Origin: a bacterium HR27 | GTDB lineage: Bacteria > Chloroflexota > Chloroflexia > Thermomicrobiales > Thermomicrobiaceae | NCBI GenBank assembly: GCA_002898975.1 | Contig: BEID01000046.1 | Location: 1 to 7,994 of the forward strand | Length of the DNA: 7,994 bases | Reading direction: 5' to 3' | Shown: positions 1-6,847 of the stretch, in pieces | Layout of the letters: each line of letters opens with the position of its first letter | How positions within the stretch are numbered: position 1 is the first letter of the stretch | Program-made: the position numbers and the translations under genes | The notes under the pieces: model-generated | The model's input: the letters and a program-made list of their open reading frames with translations, nothing else | Database searches by the model: none | Told to the model about the DNA's origin: nothing

Positions 1-259
1 CGCTCGCGCACTGGTCAATCAGCCGGACATCATTTGGGCCGACGAACCGACCGGGAATCTTGATACCGAGACGGCTGACGAGGTGATGGCGCTGCTCCGG
101 CGTCTCAACCAGGAAAATGGCCAGACCTTCGTCATCGTGACGCATGATCCCCGTATCGGCGCGATGTGCGACCGGATCGTGCAGATGCGCGACGGCCGGA
201 TCATCGACGATGGATTGGCCGGATCCGAGCTGGATTCTCGCGGGGGCAGTGGGCAATGA
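1..259 (+). CDS. ABC transporter ATP-binding protein, MacB/LolD type (3' end only)
   Basis: This is the C-terminal 85 residues or so of an ABC ATPase, read in frame from base 2; the Walker A and signature motifs lie before the window. Visible are the Walker B and D-loop region ([12 protein letters not shown], with the catalytic Glu in DEP) and the H-loop histidine in FVIVTHD, followed by the usual strand-turn ending [16 protein letters not shown]. The ADEPTGNLD wording is typical of the MacB/LolD/FtsE branch, whose ATPases work in the cytoplasm with FtsX-like permeases. The next gene encodes such a permease, and its ATG overlaps this stop as ATGA, so the two products very likely form one transporter. 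The protein ends in a short Gly/Ser-rich tail. Family call is secure; substrate is unknown. Confidence 0.95.
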   Translation, partial: ARALVNQPDIIWADEPTGNLDTETADEVMALLRRLNQENGQTFVIVTHDPRIGAMCDRIVQMRDGRIIDDGLAGSELDSRGGSGQ

Positions 260-3231
260 ACGAGATTTTCGGTGTCTCGCTCTTGCTCGTCCTCCGGATT
301 CTGCTCGCCGCTTTCGGCGCGATCGTCGTCGTCACTGCTGGCCTGTGGTTGTGGCGGCCGGTGCTCGGTCGCATGGCCCTGCGCAATATCCCGCGCCGGC
401 CAGTCCAGACAGTTCTCATCGTCATCGGCCTGATGCTGAGCACACTGATTTTCTCCGCTTCCCTAACCACCGGGACGACACTGCAACGCAGTATCACCGG
501 GCAGGTCTTACGGTTGGCTGGGCCGGTCGACGAGCTGGTGGTGCAGGCGAGCGGTGATGCCCGGTTCGCTGGACCCCAGCCGGGTGTCTACCTTCCTGCT
601 TCGGTCGTGGAACAGCTCGATCGCGTGGCTGCCCAGGAGCCCCGTGTCGCCGCAGTCGTTCCGGCACTCTGGCAGCCGGTCGCCGCAATCGACCTCCGGA
701 CACGCCAGAGCGAGCCGGCTCTGAATCTCATCGGCGTTCCGCCAGAGCGCCTGGCGGCGGTCGGGGGGCTCGTCGATACCGAGGGACGGCCGATCGATCT
801 GGCGCACCTGGCCGAAGACGAGGTGGTGCTCGGAGCGGAGGCTGCCAAGCGACTCGACGCCCAGGTCGGTGACCAGCTCCAGGTCTTCATCGGTGGGCAA
901 CCGATCGAGGTGCGGGTCGCGGCGATCGCCCCCGATAGTTTCTTCACCGGAACCCTCAACGTGGGTGATGCCGGTGGTTTGACCGTTCCGTTGCCTCGGG
1001 CAGAGCAGTGGCTCGGGGCCGAGGGGCAGGTGAGCTTCGTCGCACTGAGCAACCAAAACGGGATGGAAGACAGTGAAGCGGTCACGCAAGCAGTGAACGC
1101 TGCGCTCGCGGACACGCCGTTCCGGGCCGTGCCGGTCAAGGAGCGGGCAGTCGAGCAGGCGGAGCAGGCCGGTGAGGCGTTCACGAATCTGTTCCTTCTG
1201 TCCGGACTTTTTTCGGTCGCTGCAGGTGTGTTGCTCATCTTCTTGATCTTCGCGCTGCTGGCTGCCGAACGCAAAACCGAGATGGGGACGCTGCGTGCGC
1301 TGGGGATGAAGCGCTGGCACCTCGTCGCGCTTTTCGCGCTCGAGGGGATGGGATACAACCTCCTCGCTGCGCTAGTGGGCGCCGTTGCCGGTGTCGCGGT
1401 CGCCTACGCTATCGCCGGGTTCATGGGCCGGCTGGTCGGAGAATTCTTCACGATCGAGCCGTCGTGGCGGCCGCGTGATCTCGTACTCGCCTATCTCATG
1501 GGGGTTGTCGTTACCTTCGTCACGGTCGTTATTGCGGCGTGGCGCGTCAGCCGGCTGAACATCGTGGCGGCGATTCGCGACTTGCCGGAACCGCAGTTGC
1601 CGAGGGCGAGCCGCCGCTGGCTCGTGGCTGGTGTCGTCGGGTTGCTCGCTGGCGGCGCACTCTGCTGGTTGGGATGGCGGGACGGGAGTCTCGGCTGGTT
1701 CTCCCTCGGCATGTCACTGGTACCGCTCAGTGCTGCAGCGGTATTACGGCGCTTCGGCGTACCGGCACGCCCGCTCTACAGTCTGGCGGCGCTGCTCGTG
1801 CTGTTTTACTGGCTCATGCCCGATTCCTGGCACGAACGGCTCTTCGGGCCGATGAGCGGCGGCTTCGAGTTGTTCGTGCTCGCCGGTCTCATGATGGTCG
1901 CGGCGCTGACTGTCCTGCTCGTCTGGAATATCGAAGTCGCGGTGGGACTGGTCGGCCGGCTCGGGCGTGCTTTCCGGCGCTGGTTACCGGCTGTCCGGAT
2001 CGCGGTCGCCTACCCGATGGCATCGCGCGGTCGGACCGGGCTCACCGTGGCGATGTTCAGTTTGATTCTGTTCGCGCTCGTCGTCATGTCGACGATCTAC
2101 GCGAATGTGGTCGCGATTTTCGCTGGCCCTCTAGCAGATGCCGGATGGGATGTCGAGGTCACGCAAGTCGGTGCGCAGCCGATCCCTGACCTCATCGGTG
2201 CGCTACGGGAGGGTGGCGTCGACGTGACGGCCATCACCGCGAGCGGGCGGGTGGCGAGCGTACCCTGGACGCGGGTCAGTGTGCGTCCGGTGGGAGCCTC
2301 GACCGGTGACTGGGCTCGTTACCCGGTTCGTGGGATCGATCCCGATTTCGCGGCGAACGTCGAGGCGCCGTTGCAGCTGCGCAGTGCGGACTACGCGACG
2401 GATCGTGCAGCATGGGAGGCCGTCGCGCGTGATCCCTCGCTCGCGATCGTGGACGCCAACGTGCTCCAGCAGCGCGGCGGTGACCCGGCGAACCTGTATC
2501 TGCCGCAGCTGCGAACGAGCGAGGGAAGTTTCCAGCCAGTCGAGCTGGAACTCCGCGACAATGCTAGCGGGAAAACGACGACGGTTCGCGTGATCGGTGT
2601 GATCGATGGCAGGATCTCGTCGTTGGTAGGCCTCTACGTGTCCGAGCAGCTGGTTGGGGAGGTTTTCGGGCGTCCCTCAACGATCGAGTACGAACTACGG
2701 CTCGTCCCCGAAACTGATGCCCGCACCTTCGCACGGGACGTCGAGGCAGCGTTGCTCCCATTCGGCGCGCAAGCAGCGGCGACGAGCGATCTCATCGGTC
2801 GAGCGACCGGGATCATCCGCGGGTTCATTCGAATCATTCAAGGTTTCATGGCGCTCGGCCTCGTCGTGGGCATCGCCGCGCTCGGTGTCGTCTCGTACCG
2901 TGCGGTCATCGAACGGCGACACCAGATCGGGGCGCTCCGCGCGATCGGGTACCAGCGGGCGATGGTCGCCGTGGGTTTCCTGCTGGAGTCCGCGCTCGTT
3001 ACCAGTGCAGGGATCGCTGGAGGAACGTTGCTCGGTATTCTCCTTGCCCGGAATGTGGTGACGGGTGAAGAAGATCTAGCAGGGCGCTTCGAGCAGTTCT
3101 CGCTCGTCGTGCCATGGGGGCAGCTCGCGCTCTTCGCTGGGCTCGCGTTGGGTGTCGCGCTGTTGATGGCCTATGTACCGGCACGGCAGGCGTCGCGCGT
3201 TTCGATCGTCGAGGCGCTGCGGTACGAGTGA
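256..3231 (+). CDS. Large ABC transporter permease with two FtsX domains
   Basis: This 991-residue integral membrane protein is the permease partner of the upstream ATPase. Seen by eye: an N-terminal hydrophobic segment at about 8-33; a basic loop with RNIPRRP; a second segment at 50-70; an extracytoplasmic domain at about 71-307; an FtsX domain at about 308-440 with coupling-helix sequence [14 protein letters not shown] (338-351); roughly four extra hydrophobic segments at 455-566; another segment at 590-622; a second extracytoplasmic domain at about 623-850; and a second FtsX domain at 853-991 with [14 protein letters not shown] (886-899). The matching coupling helices show an internal duplication. 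MacB-type proteins have one such unit, so this is a fused double form. Proteins of this class usually export or extract lipids, lipoproteins or peptides; the substrate cannot be read here. ATG at 256 was chosen because it overlaps the ATPase stop by four bases. An in-frame ATG at 166 lies inside the ATPase gene and is unlikely. The family call is sure; helix boundaries are approximate. Confidence 0.95.
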   Translation: MNEIFGVSLLLVLRILLAAFGAIVVVTAGLWLWRPVLGRMALRNIPRRPVQTVLIVIGLMLSTLIFSASLTTGTTLQRSITGQVLRLAGPVDELVVQASGDARFAGPQPGVYLPASVVEQLDRVAAQEPRVAAVVPALWQPVAAIDLRTRQSEPALNLIGVPPERLAAVGGLVDTEGRPIDLAHLAEDEVVLGAEAAKRLDAQVGDQLQVFIGGQPIEVRVAAIAPDSFFTGTLNVGDAGGLTVPLPRAEQWLGAEGQVSFVALSNQNGMEDSEAVTQAVNAALADTPFRAVPVKERAVEQAEQAGEAFTNLFLLSGLFSVAAGVLLIFLIFALLAAERKTEMGTLRALGMKRWHLVALFALEGMGYNLLAALVGAVAGVAVAYAIAGFMGRLVGEFFTIEPSWRPRDLVLAYLMGVVVTFVTVVIAAWRVSRLNIVAAIRDLPEPQLPRASRRWLVAGVVGLLAGGALCWLGWRDGSLGWFSLGMSLVPLSAAAVLRRFGVPARPLYSLAALLVLFYWLMPDSWHERLFGPMSGGFELFVLAGLMMVAALTVLLVWNIEVAVGLVGRLGRAFRRWLPAVRIAVAYPMASRGRTGLTVAMFSLILFALVVMSTIYANVVAIFAGPLADAGWDVEVTQVGAQPIPDLIGALREGGVDVTAITASGRVASVPWTRVSVRPVGASTGDWARYPVRGIDPDFAANVEAPLQLRSADYATDRAAWEAVARDPSLAIVDANVLQQRGGDPANLYLPQLRTSEGSFQPVELELRDNASGKTTTVRVIGVIDGRISSLVGLYVSEQLVGEVFGRPSTIEYELRLVPETDARTFARDVEAALLPFGAQAAATSDLIGRATGIIRGFIRIIQGFMALGLVVGIAALGVVSYRAVIERRHQIGALRAIGYQRAMVAVGFLLESALVTSAGIAGGTLLGILLARNVVTGEEDLAGRFEQFSLVVPWGQLALFAGLALGVALLMAYVPARQASRVSIVEALRYE

Positions 3232-3238
3232 GACCCGC

Positions 3239-4402
3239 ATGGGTGTCCGCGCTCTTCTCGTCACGCTCGTGCTCGCTCTCGTCGGGCTGTGGCTCAGCCA
3301 GGACGGTATCGTCTCGGCACAGCAGGCCGTCAGCCAGCCGCAGACGTTCACGGCGACTGCCCGTGTTGTCGAGGTACTCGAGGAAGGCGTCACCACGGTC
3401 GGCCCGGTGACGCAGCCGTACCAGCGGCTGCTCGTCGAGCTGACGAGCGGCCCGGAAAAGGGCCAGCGTGTGGAGGTATCAGTCGGCGTCCGTGACCTGA
3501 ACACGGCTGGCCAGCGCTTCGCACCGGGCGATCGCCTCTTTCTGACCGTGTCGACCGGCCCGGACGGGAGTCGTGCCTACACGATCCTCGATCGGGACCG
3601 CTCGACGCCGTTGGCCGTGCTCGCTGTCCTGTTCGCTGGCGCGATCGTCGCGCTCGGCCGCTGGAAGGGCGTGCGGGCGCTCCTCGGGCTCGCGTTCACG
3701 TTCGTCGTCTTGATTTGGGTGCTCGTGCCGCTGATCTTGCGCGGCTATCCACCGGTACCGGTGGCCATTGCCGTCTCGTTCGTCGTGTTCGTGGTGACGC
3801 TCACGGTGACGCACGGAGTCGGGCGGATGGTTCTCGCAGCCATGGCAGGCACGAGCTTGAGCTTGATCTTGACTGGTCTCCTGGCTGCGCTGTTCGTCGC
3901 AGCTGCTGGGCTGACCGGACTGGCGGATGAGGAGGCGAGCTTTCTCCAGGTCGTTCTCGGGGAGCGGGCAGTGAGTCCGCGAGGGCTACTGCTCGCCGGG
4001 ATGCTGGTCGGTGCCCTCGGCGTGCTCGACGACATCACGGTCTCACAAAGCTCGCTGGTCTTCGAGCTGCGGCGGGCCAATCCGTCGCTGACCGGTTGGG
4101 AGCTGTTCGCCGCTGGTGTGCGTGTTGGCCGCGACCATATCGCAGCGACGGTCAACACGCTCGTTTTGGCATATGCCGGAGCGGCGTTGCCCTTGCTCTT
4201 GCTGTTCAGCCAGCTGGAGGAGCCGCTCCTCTGGATCCTCAACCGCGAGATCGTGGCGCAGGAGGTCGTCCAGACGCTCGTCGGGAGTCTGGGACTGATC
4301 GCCGCGGTACCGCTGACGACCGGCTTCGCAGCCTGGCTGGCGGTGCGAACACCGGTGACTGCGCTCGAGTCCTCACCGCATCATCATGGGCACGTGCACT
4401 GA
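3239..4402 (+). CDS. YibE/F family multi-pass membrane protein
   Basis: This 387-residue protein resembles the YibE/F family, polytopic bacterial membrane proteins of unestablished function. It starts with a signal-like hydrophobic stretch (about 5-20, possible cleavage after VSA at 25-27). A soluble, beta-rich extracytoplasmic region follows at about 30-122, and then a membrane domain of roughly seven or eight hydrophobic segments from about 125 to 370. The family-typical stretch LGVLDDITVSQSS, with paired Asp264/Asp265, is intact, as is the later GRDHIAATVNTLVLAYAG. The C terminus carries five histidines in its last seven residues (381-387), which might bind a metal or be incidental. The ATG at 3239 is seven bases after the permease stop. 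An upstream in-frame ATG at 3173 would run deep into the permease and add a poor, Arg-rich leader before the signal. Spacing implies co-transcription with the ABC transporter genes. Whether it works with the transporter is unknown. Confidence 0.88.
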   Translation: MGVRALLVTLVLALVGLWLSQDGIVSAQQAVSQPQTFTATARVVEVLEEGVTTVGPVTQPYQRLLVELTSGPEKGQRVEVSVGVRDLNTAGQRFAPGDRLFLTVSTGPDGSRAYTILDRDRSTPLAVLAVLFAGAIVALGRWKGVRALLGLAFTFVVLIWVLVPLILRGYPPVPVAIAVSFVVFVVTLTVTHGVGRMVLAAMAGTSLSLILTGLLAALFVAAAGLTGLADEEASFLQVVLGERAVSPRGLLLAGMLVGALGVLDDITVSQSSLVFELRRANPSLTGWELFAAGVRVGRDHIAATVNTLVLAYAGAALPLLLLFSQLEEPLLWILNREIVAQEVVQTLVGSLGLIAAVPLTTGFAAWLAVRTPVTALESSPHHHGHVH

Positions 4403-4956
4403 TGAACAGCCAATCGTACCGTGCGTCCGAAACAATCGTGACAGCTGCGTGCGCGACACCGATCGGAGTTCTACGCCTCTACGGTTGCTCCAGGGGTCTC
4501 TTGGCGATCGTCCTGCCTAAGCAGGATCTGCAGGCCGTCGAGCGGAAGCTGGTGCGGTATCTCGCCCGCAGCGGTGTCCGTCACGTCATTCTCCGCGAGG
4601 AGGAGAGGGCGCTCGCTGACGTGCGACATCAGCTGTGGGAGTACTTCGCTGGGCTGCGGCGACGCTTCACGGTGCCGGTGTACCTCTGCGGTACATCGTT
4701 CCAGCAGCGGGTGTGGCAACTCGTTGACGAGATCCCCTTCGGTACGACCTGGACGTACCGTGAACTCGCCGAGCGGCTGGGGCATCCGACGGCGGTGCGG
4801 GCCGTCGGGGCAGCGCTCGCCGCGAATCCCTTGCCGATCGTCATCCCCTGTCATCGCGTCGTCGGTGCGCGGGGTGCGTTGCGTGGCTACGCTGGCGGAC
4901 TCGCCCTCAAGGAGTTCCTCCTCACGCATGAACGGGCGGTTGCCCAGCATCCGTGA
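4402..4956 (+). CDS. ogt: Methylated-DNA--protein-cysteine S-methyltransferase (Ogt/MGMT type)
   Basis: This 184-residue cytoplasmic repair protein transfers O6-alkyl groups from guanine irreversibly to its own cysteine. The hallmark PCHRV is present with acceptor Cys150. Spacing to the other key residues matches human MGMT exactly: Tyr119 (Y114), Arg133, the arginine finger (R128), Asn142 hinge (N137), His151 (H146) and Glu177 (E172). The recognition-helix region TYRELAERLG and the RGYAGG loop are intact. Residues 1-95 form the usual divergent N-terminal domain, so the length is normal and the enzyme looks active. ATG at 4402 shares its A with the TGA of the YibE/F gene (TGATG), and no strong Shine-Dalgarno sequence is visible, so translation is probably coupled to that gene. 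A GTG at 4438 is an alternative start, since family similarity only begins near residue 14. The stop lies two bases from that of the convergent rhomboid gene. It lacks an Ada-type regulatory domain. Confidence 0.96.
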   Translation: MNSQSYRASETIVTAACATPIGVLRLYGCSRGLLAIVLPKQDLQAVERKLVRYLARSGVRHVILREEERALADVRHQLWEYFAGLRRRFTVPVYLCGTSFQQRVWQLVDEIPFGTTWTYRELAERLGHPTAVRAVGAALAANPLPIVIPCHRVVGARGALRGYAGGLALKEFLLTHERAVAQHP

Positions 4957-4958
4957 TA

Positions 4959-5714
4959 TCACCAGCCGCGTTCGAGGCGCTGGAAGGCGCGGTGCAAACG
5001 CCGGGCGACGCGCTGCCGTTCCACGCGCTCGGGGTCACGGAACAACCAGACGAGCACGATTCCAGCAACGAATCCCCCGATGTGCGCCCAGTAGGCGACA
5101 CCACCGGTGGGAGCGGTCGGCACGCCGAGCGAGGCGAGTCCGGCGAAAAATTGGAAGACAAACCAGAGCCCGATCAGGATGATGGCCGGCAGGTAGAAGA
5201 AGATCGGAATGAAGCCGAAGAACGTGACAGTGCGCACCAAGCCGCCCGGGTAGAGGACGAGATAGGCTCCCATGACGGCAGAAATCGCACCGGAGGCACC
5301 CACCATCGGGATGCGCGAGGCGGGATCGAGCAAGGTCTGGGCCCAAGCTGCAGCTACACCGCCGAGGAGGTAGAAGAGAAGATAACGGAAGTGGCCCATC
5401 GAGTCTTCGACATTGTCGCCGAAAATGTAGAGGTACCACATGTTTCCGATGAGATGCGCGAAACCACCGTGCAGGAACATTGAGGTGAAGACAGTGAGGT
5501 ACACCGGAAACCCAACTGTCGGCGGGAGATCGACGCCGCGGGTCAGCTCGTAGGGAATGGCGCCGTATTTGAAAATGAACGCCTCCAGGCGTTGCGGCGA
5601 TTGCGCCATCAGGAGCAACTGATAGAGAAACACGAGCACATTGATGGCAATGAGCATCGTGTTGACGATGGGGAAGCTCTGCCGGCCACTGTTGTCATCG
5701 CCGATCGGGAACAT
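4959..5714 (-). CDS. Rhomboid family intramembrane serine protease
   Basis: This 251-residue polytopic membrane protease is predicted to cleave transmembrane substrates within or near the bilayer. The catalytic dyad is present: Ser141 in GASGA and His211 in AHIGG. The oxyanion-side motif FLHGGFAHLIGNMWYL supplies His87 and Asn91. Six hydrophobic segments can be drawn at about 17-38, 75-98, 110-127, 138-158, 165-193 and 207-226, matching the basic bacterial six-helix core with no extra domain. The C-terminal tail is Arg-rich and probably cytoplasmic. ATG at 5714 is the first usual start after in-frame stop codons just downstream of the unknown gene, and the MFPIGDDN opening resembles other bacterial rhomboids. 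A GGGGGA run about 14 bases upstream is a weak ribosome binding site. The gene is last in a minus-strand series and meets the alkyltransferase gene tail to tail. Its substrate is not evident. Confidence 0.96.
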   Translation of the reverse strand: MFPIGDDNSGRQSFPIVNTMLIAINVLVFLYQLLLMAQSPQRLEAFIFKYGAIPYELTRGVDLPPTVGFPVYLTVFTSMFLHGGFAHLIGNMWYLYIFGDNVEDSMGHFRYLLFYLLGGVAAAWAQTLLDPASRIPMVGASGAISAVMGAYLVLYPGGLVRTVTFFGFIPIFFYLPAIILIGLWFVFQFFAGLASLGVPTAPTGGVAYWAHIGGFVAGIVLVWLFRDPERVERQRVARRLHRAFQRLERGW

Positions 5715-5795
5715 CGTCCAGCCATCCCCCGATTCCGACAGACGATGGAGCCAGCAGCGAGGCGATCTCGCTGCTCGCTGCCATCATCACTGCGG
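5715..5795 (-). other. 81-base spacer between the unknown gene and the rhomboid gene
   Basis: No gene is supported here. Read on the minus strand, two in-frame TGA codons come just after the upstream stop, and no in-frame ATG, GTG or TTG occurs before the rhomboid ATG, which fixes that start. The spacer carries the hairpin listed separately and no convincing promoter. Confidence 0.6.
5753..5775. repeat. Inverted repeat / potential RNA hairpin, 9-bp stem, 5-base loop
   Basis: AGCAGCGAG at 5753-5761 is perfectly complementary to CTCGCTGCT at 5767-5775, with loop GCGAT. It lies between the stop of the 91-residue gene and the rhomboid start, so it would form in their shared transcript if they are co-transcribed. 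No T-run follows it on either strand, so it is not a classical intrinsic terminator. It could be a processing or attenuation element, or chance in GC-rich DNA. Confidence 0.55.
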
Positions 5796-6071
5796 TCACT
5801 CGCCCTGTCGTGTCTCTTCCTGAGCCTGCTCGGCCAGAAGACGACGGAACTCGTGCACCTCGCGTTCATAACCCTGGTATTGGAATGTGACACGTGACTG
5901 GTTGTTGGCATCGCCGCGGATGTCGATTTCGACGAACCCGTGGGGATCCTCGAACCGCATGAACCCGGCGAGATCGCGCACCAGCGGGATGCCGAGCTGC
6001 TCCGCGAAGAATTGTCGCGCTCGCCGCGCGACTTCGTCCGGATGGAGTCGAAACGGATGCGTTTCTGCCAT
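5796..6071 (-). CDS. Hypothetical protein, 91 residues
   Basis: I do not recognise this family. The predicted product is a small soluble protein with no signal peptide or hydrophobic segment. It appears to be an N-terminal helix (about residues 10-25, DEVARRARQFFAEQLG), a strand-rich middle (about 35-64, including FMRFEDPHGFVEIDI and SRVTFQY) and a charged C-terminal helix (about 66-85) rich in Glu and Arg. Coding is supported by a strong Shine-Dalgarno sequence seven bases before ATG 6071, by a plausible alpha/beta pattern, and by its place filling the gap between two same-strand genes. An open frame extends upstream to 6149, but that would overlap the HAD gene and bypass this site, so 6071 is preferred. 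No metal or catalytic motif is obvious. It might be a partner or regulator of its neighbours, but nothing in the sequence shows this. Confidence 0.75.
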   Translation of the reverse strand: MAETHPFRLHPDEVARRARQFFAEQLGIPLVRDLAGFMRFEDPHGFVEIDIRGDANNQSRVTFQYQGYEREVHEFRRLLAEQAQEETRQGE

Positions 6072-6078
6072 GACTCTC

Positions 6079-6084
6079 CCTCCC
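6079..6084 (-). promoter_or_regulatory. Ribosome binding site of the 91-residue gene
   Basis: GGGAGG on the minus strand lies seven bases before the ATG at 6071, inside a longer purine run (6072-6084). It decides the start codon over the upstream in-frame ATG at 6086, which would place this run inside the coding sequence. Confidence 0.65.
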
Positions 6085-6094
6085 ATCCGTACGT

Positions 6095-6112
6095 GATACC
6101 GACGATACCGAC
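6095..6112. repeat. Two tandem copies of a 9-base unit
   Basis: GATACCGAC occurs twice in direct succession within the 68-base spacer between the HAD gene and the 91-residue gene. On the minus strand this reads GTCGGTATC twice. A weak promoter-like pair, TTGCCG (6131-6126) and TATCGT (6107-6102) with 18-base spacing, has its second box in the repeat, so the repeat could touch initiation or an operator. Only the repetition itself is certain. Confidence 0.6.
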
Positions 6113-6139
6113 TAAGTCCACGGGCCGGCAAGTCCGCTG

Positions 6140-6847
6140 TCACCCACACCGACCGAGCGATTCGAGCAGTGCAGTAACGTGTTCGACATCGGCGAGATCG
6201 GGCACGACAGCATCCGGGTGCTCGGCACGGAGTTCTTCCACACCGAAGCGGCCAGTGGCTACAGCGAGTACCTTCGTGCCGCTCTCCCGCGCCGCTGCGA
6301 TATCGCGAGGCGTATCGCCGACGAGAATCGTCTGCTGGTGCGACGGTGAGACGGCGAACCGGGTACGGGCATCCTCGATCGCTCGGGTGACCAGTTCGTG
6401 GCGCTCCTGCGCATCATCGCCATAGGCGCCGAACGGCAAGGCGCGATCCAGCTCAGCTGCAGCCAGTTTCCAGCGGGCGACGAGCGCGGCGTTTCCCGTC
6501 AGGACGCCCGTCAGATGCCCGCGCTGCTGGAGTCGATCGAGGAGCGGGCGCACGCCGGGCAGGACCCAGTCACGGCGAGCGCCCGGCGGGACCAGTTCAC
6601 GATAGCGGGTGCCCATCCGTCGCATGACCTGCGGGAGCAGCTGAGCGATCGCCTCTTCACTCACGCCGTGCCGGAGCAGTGCGAGGCGGGCGATCTGGCT
6701 ATCGAGCATGCCAGCGAGCGGGATGCCGTCGAGGGACACCGGTTCGCCGAGCAGTTCGTGCAGCGCCTCCCGCATCGCCCGCGCGTGTGCCGGATCACCG
6801 GCTCGTAGGAGCGTACCGTCGATATCGAACAGGATCAGCAGCGTCAT
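6140..6847 (-). CDS. HAD-superfamily hydrolase, phosphoglycolate phosphatase-like
   Basis: This 235-residue cytoplasmic enzyme has all four HAD motifs: motif I DIDGT with nucleophile Asp8 and Asp10; motif II GVLTGN with Thr117; motif III Lys127 in RWKLAAAEL; and motif IV GDTPRD with Asp178 and Asp182. A helical cap of about residues 15-85 sits between motifs I and II, which is the C1-cap layout of Gph and beta-phosphoglucomutase-like members. It is therefore a Mg-dependent phosphohydrolase, or possibly a phosphotransferase, acting on a small molecule that cannot be named from sequence. ATG 6847 is supported by a GAGGAG ribosome binding site six bases upstream and by the hydrophobic strand LLILF before motif I. 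The start overlaps the stop of the M20 peptidase gene by four bases (ATGA), implying coupled translation. A much longer open frame continues upstream, but it only shadows the peptidase gene. Confidence 0.93.
   Translation of the reverse strand: MTLLILFDIDGTLLRAGDPAHARAMREALHELLGEPVSLDGIPLAGMLDSQIARLALLRHGVSEEAIAQLLPQVMRRMGTRYRELVPPGARRDWVLPGVRPLLDRLQQRGHLTGVLTGNAALVARWKLAAAELDRALPFGAYGDDAQERHELVTRAIEDARTRFAVSPSHQQTILVGDTPRDIAAARESGTKVLAVATGRFGVEELRAEHPDAVVPDLADVEHVTALLESLGRCG

Noticed and set aside
508..1358. Two long antisense open frames (about 256-270 codons) opposite the permease
   Set aside because: They lie fully within a well-supported membrane protein gene, encode low-complexity Arg/Ser/Pro-rich sequence without any domain, and are expected by-products of high third-position GC.
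2332..2343. 12-base palindrome GGGATCGATCCC in the permease gene
   Set aside because: Short palindromes around GATC are frequent in this GATCG-rich sequence and nothing else marks it as a site.
4096..4401. N-terminal extension of the alkyltransferase by 102 residues
   Set aside because: The extension overlaps the conserved YibE/F membrane domain in another frame and has no alkyltransferase similarity.
4953..5483. Plus-strand open frame of 176 codons opposite the rhomboid gene
   Set aside because: It is very rich in Glu, Asp, Arg and Gly, matches no family and mirrors the codons of an intact rhomboid protease.
6102..6131. Minus-strand promoter TTGCCG-18-TATCGT before the 91-residue gene
   Set aside because: Both boxes match the consensus only in part, so it is recorded under the repeat and not called as a promoter.
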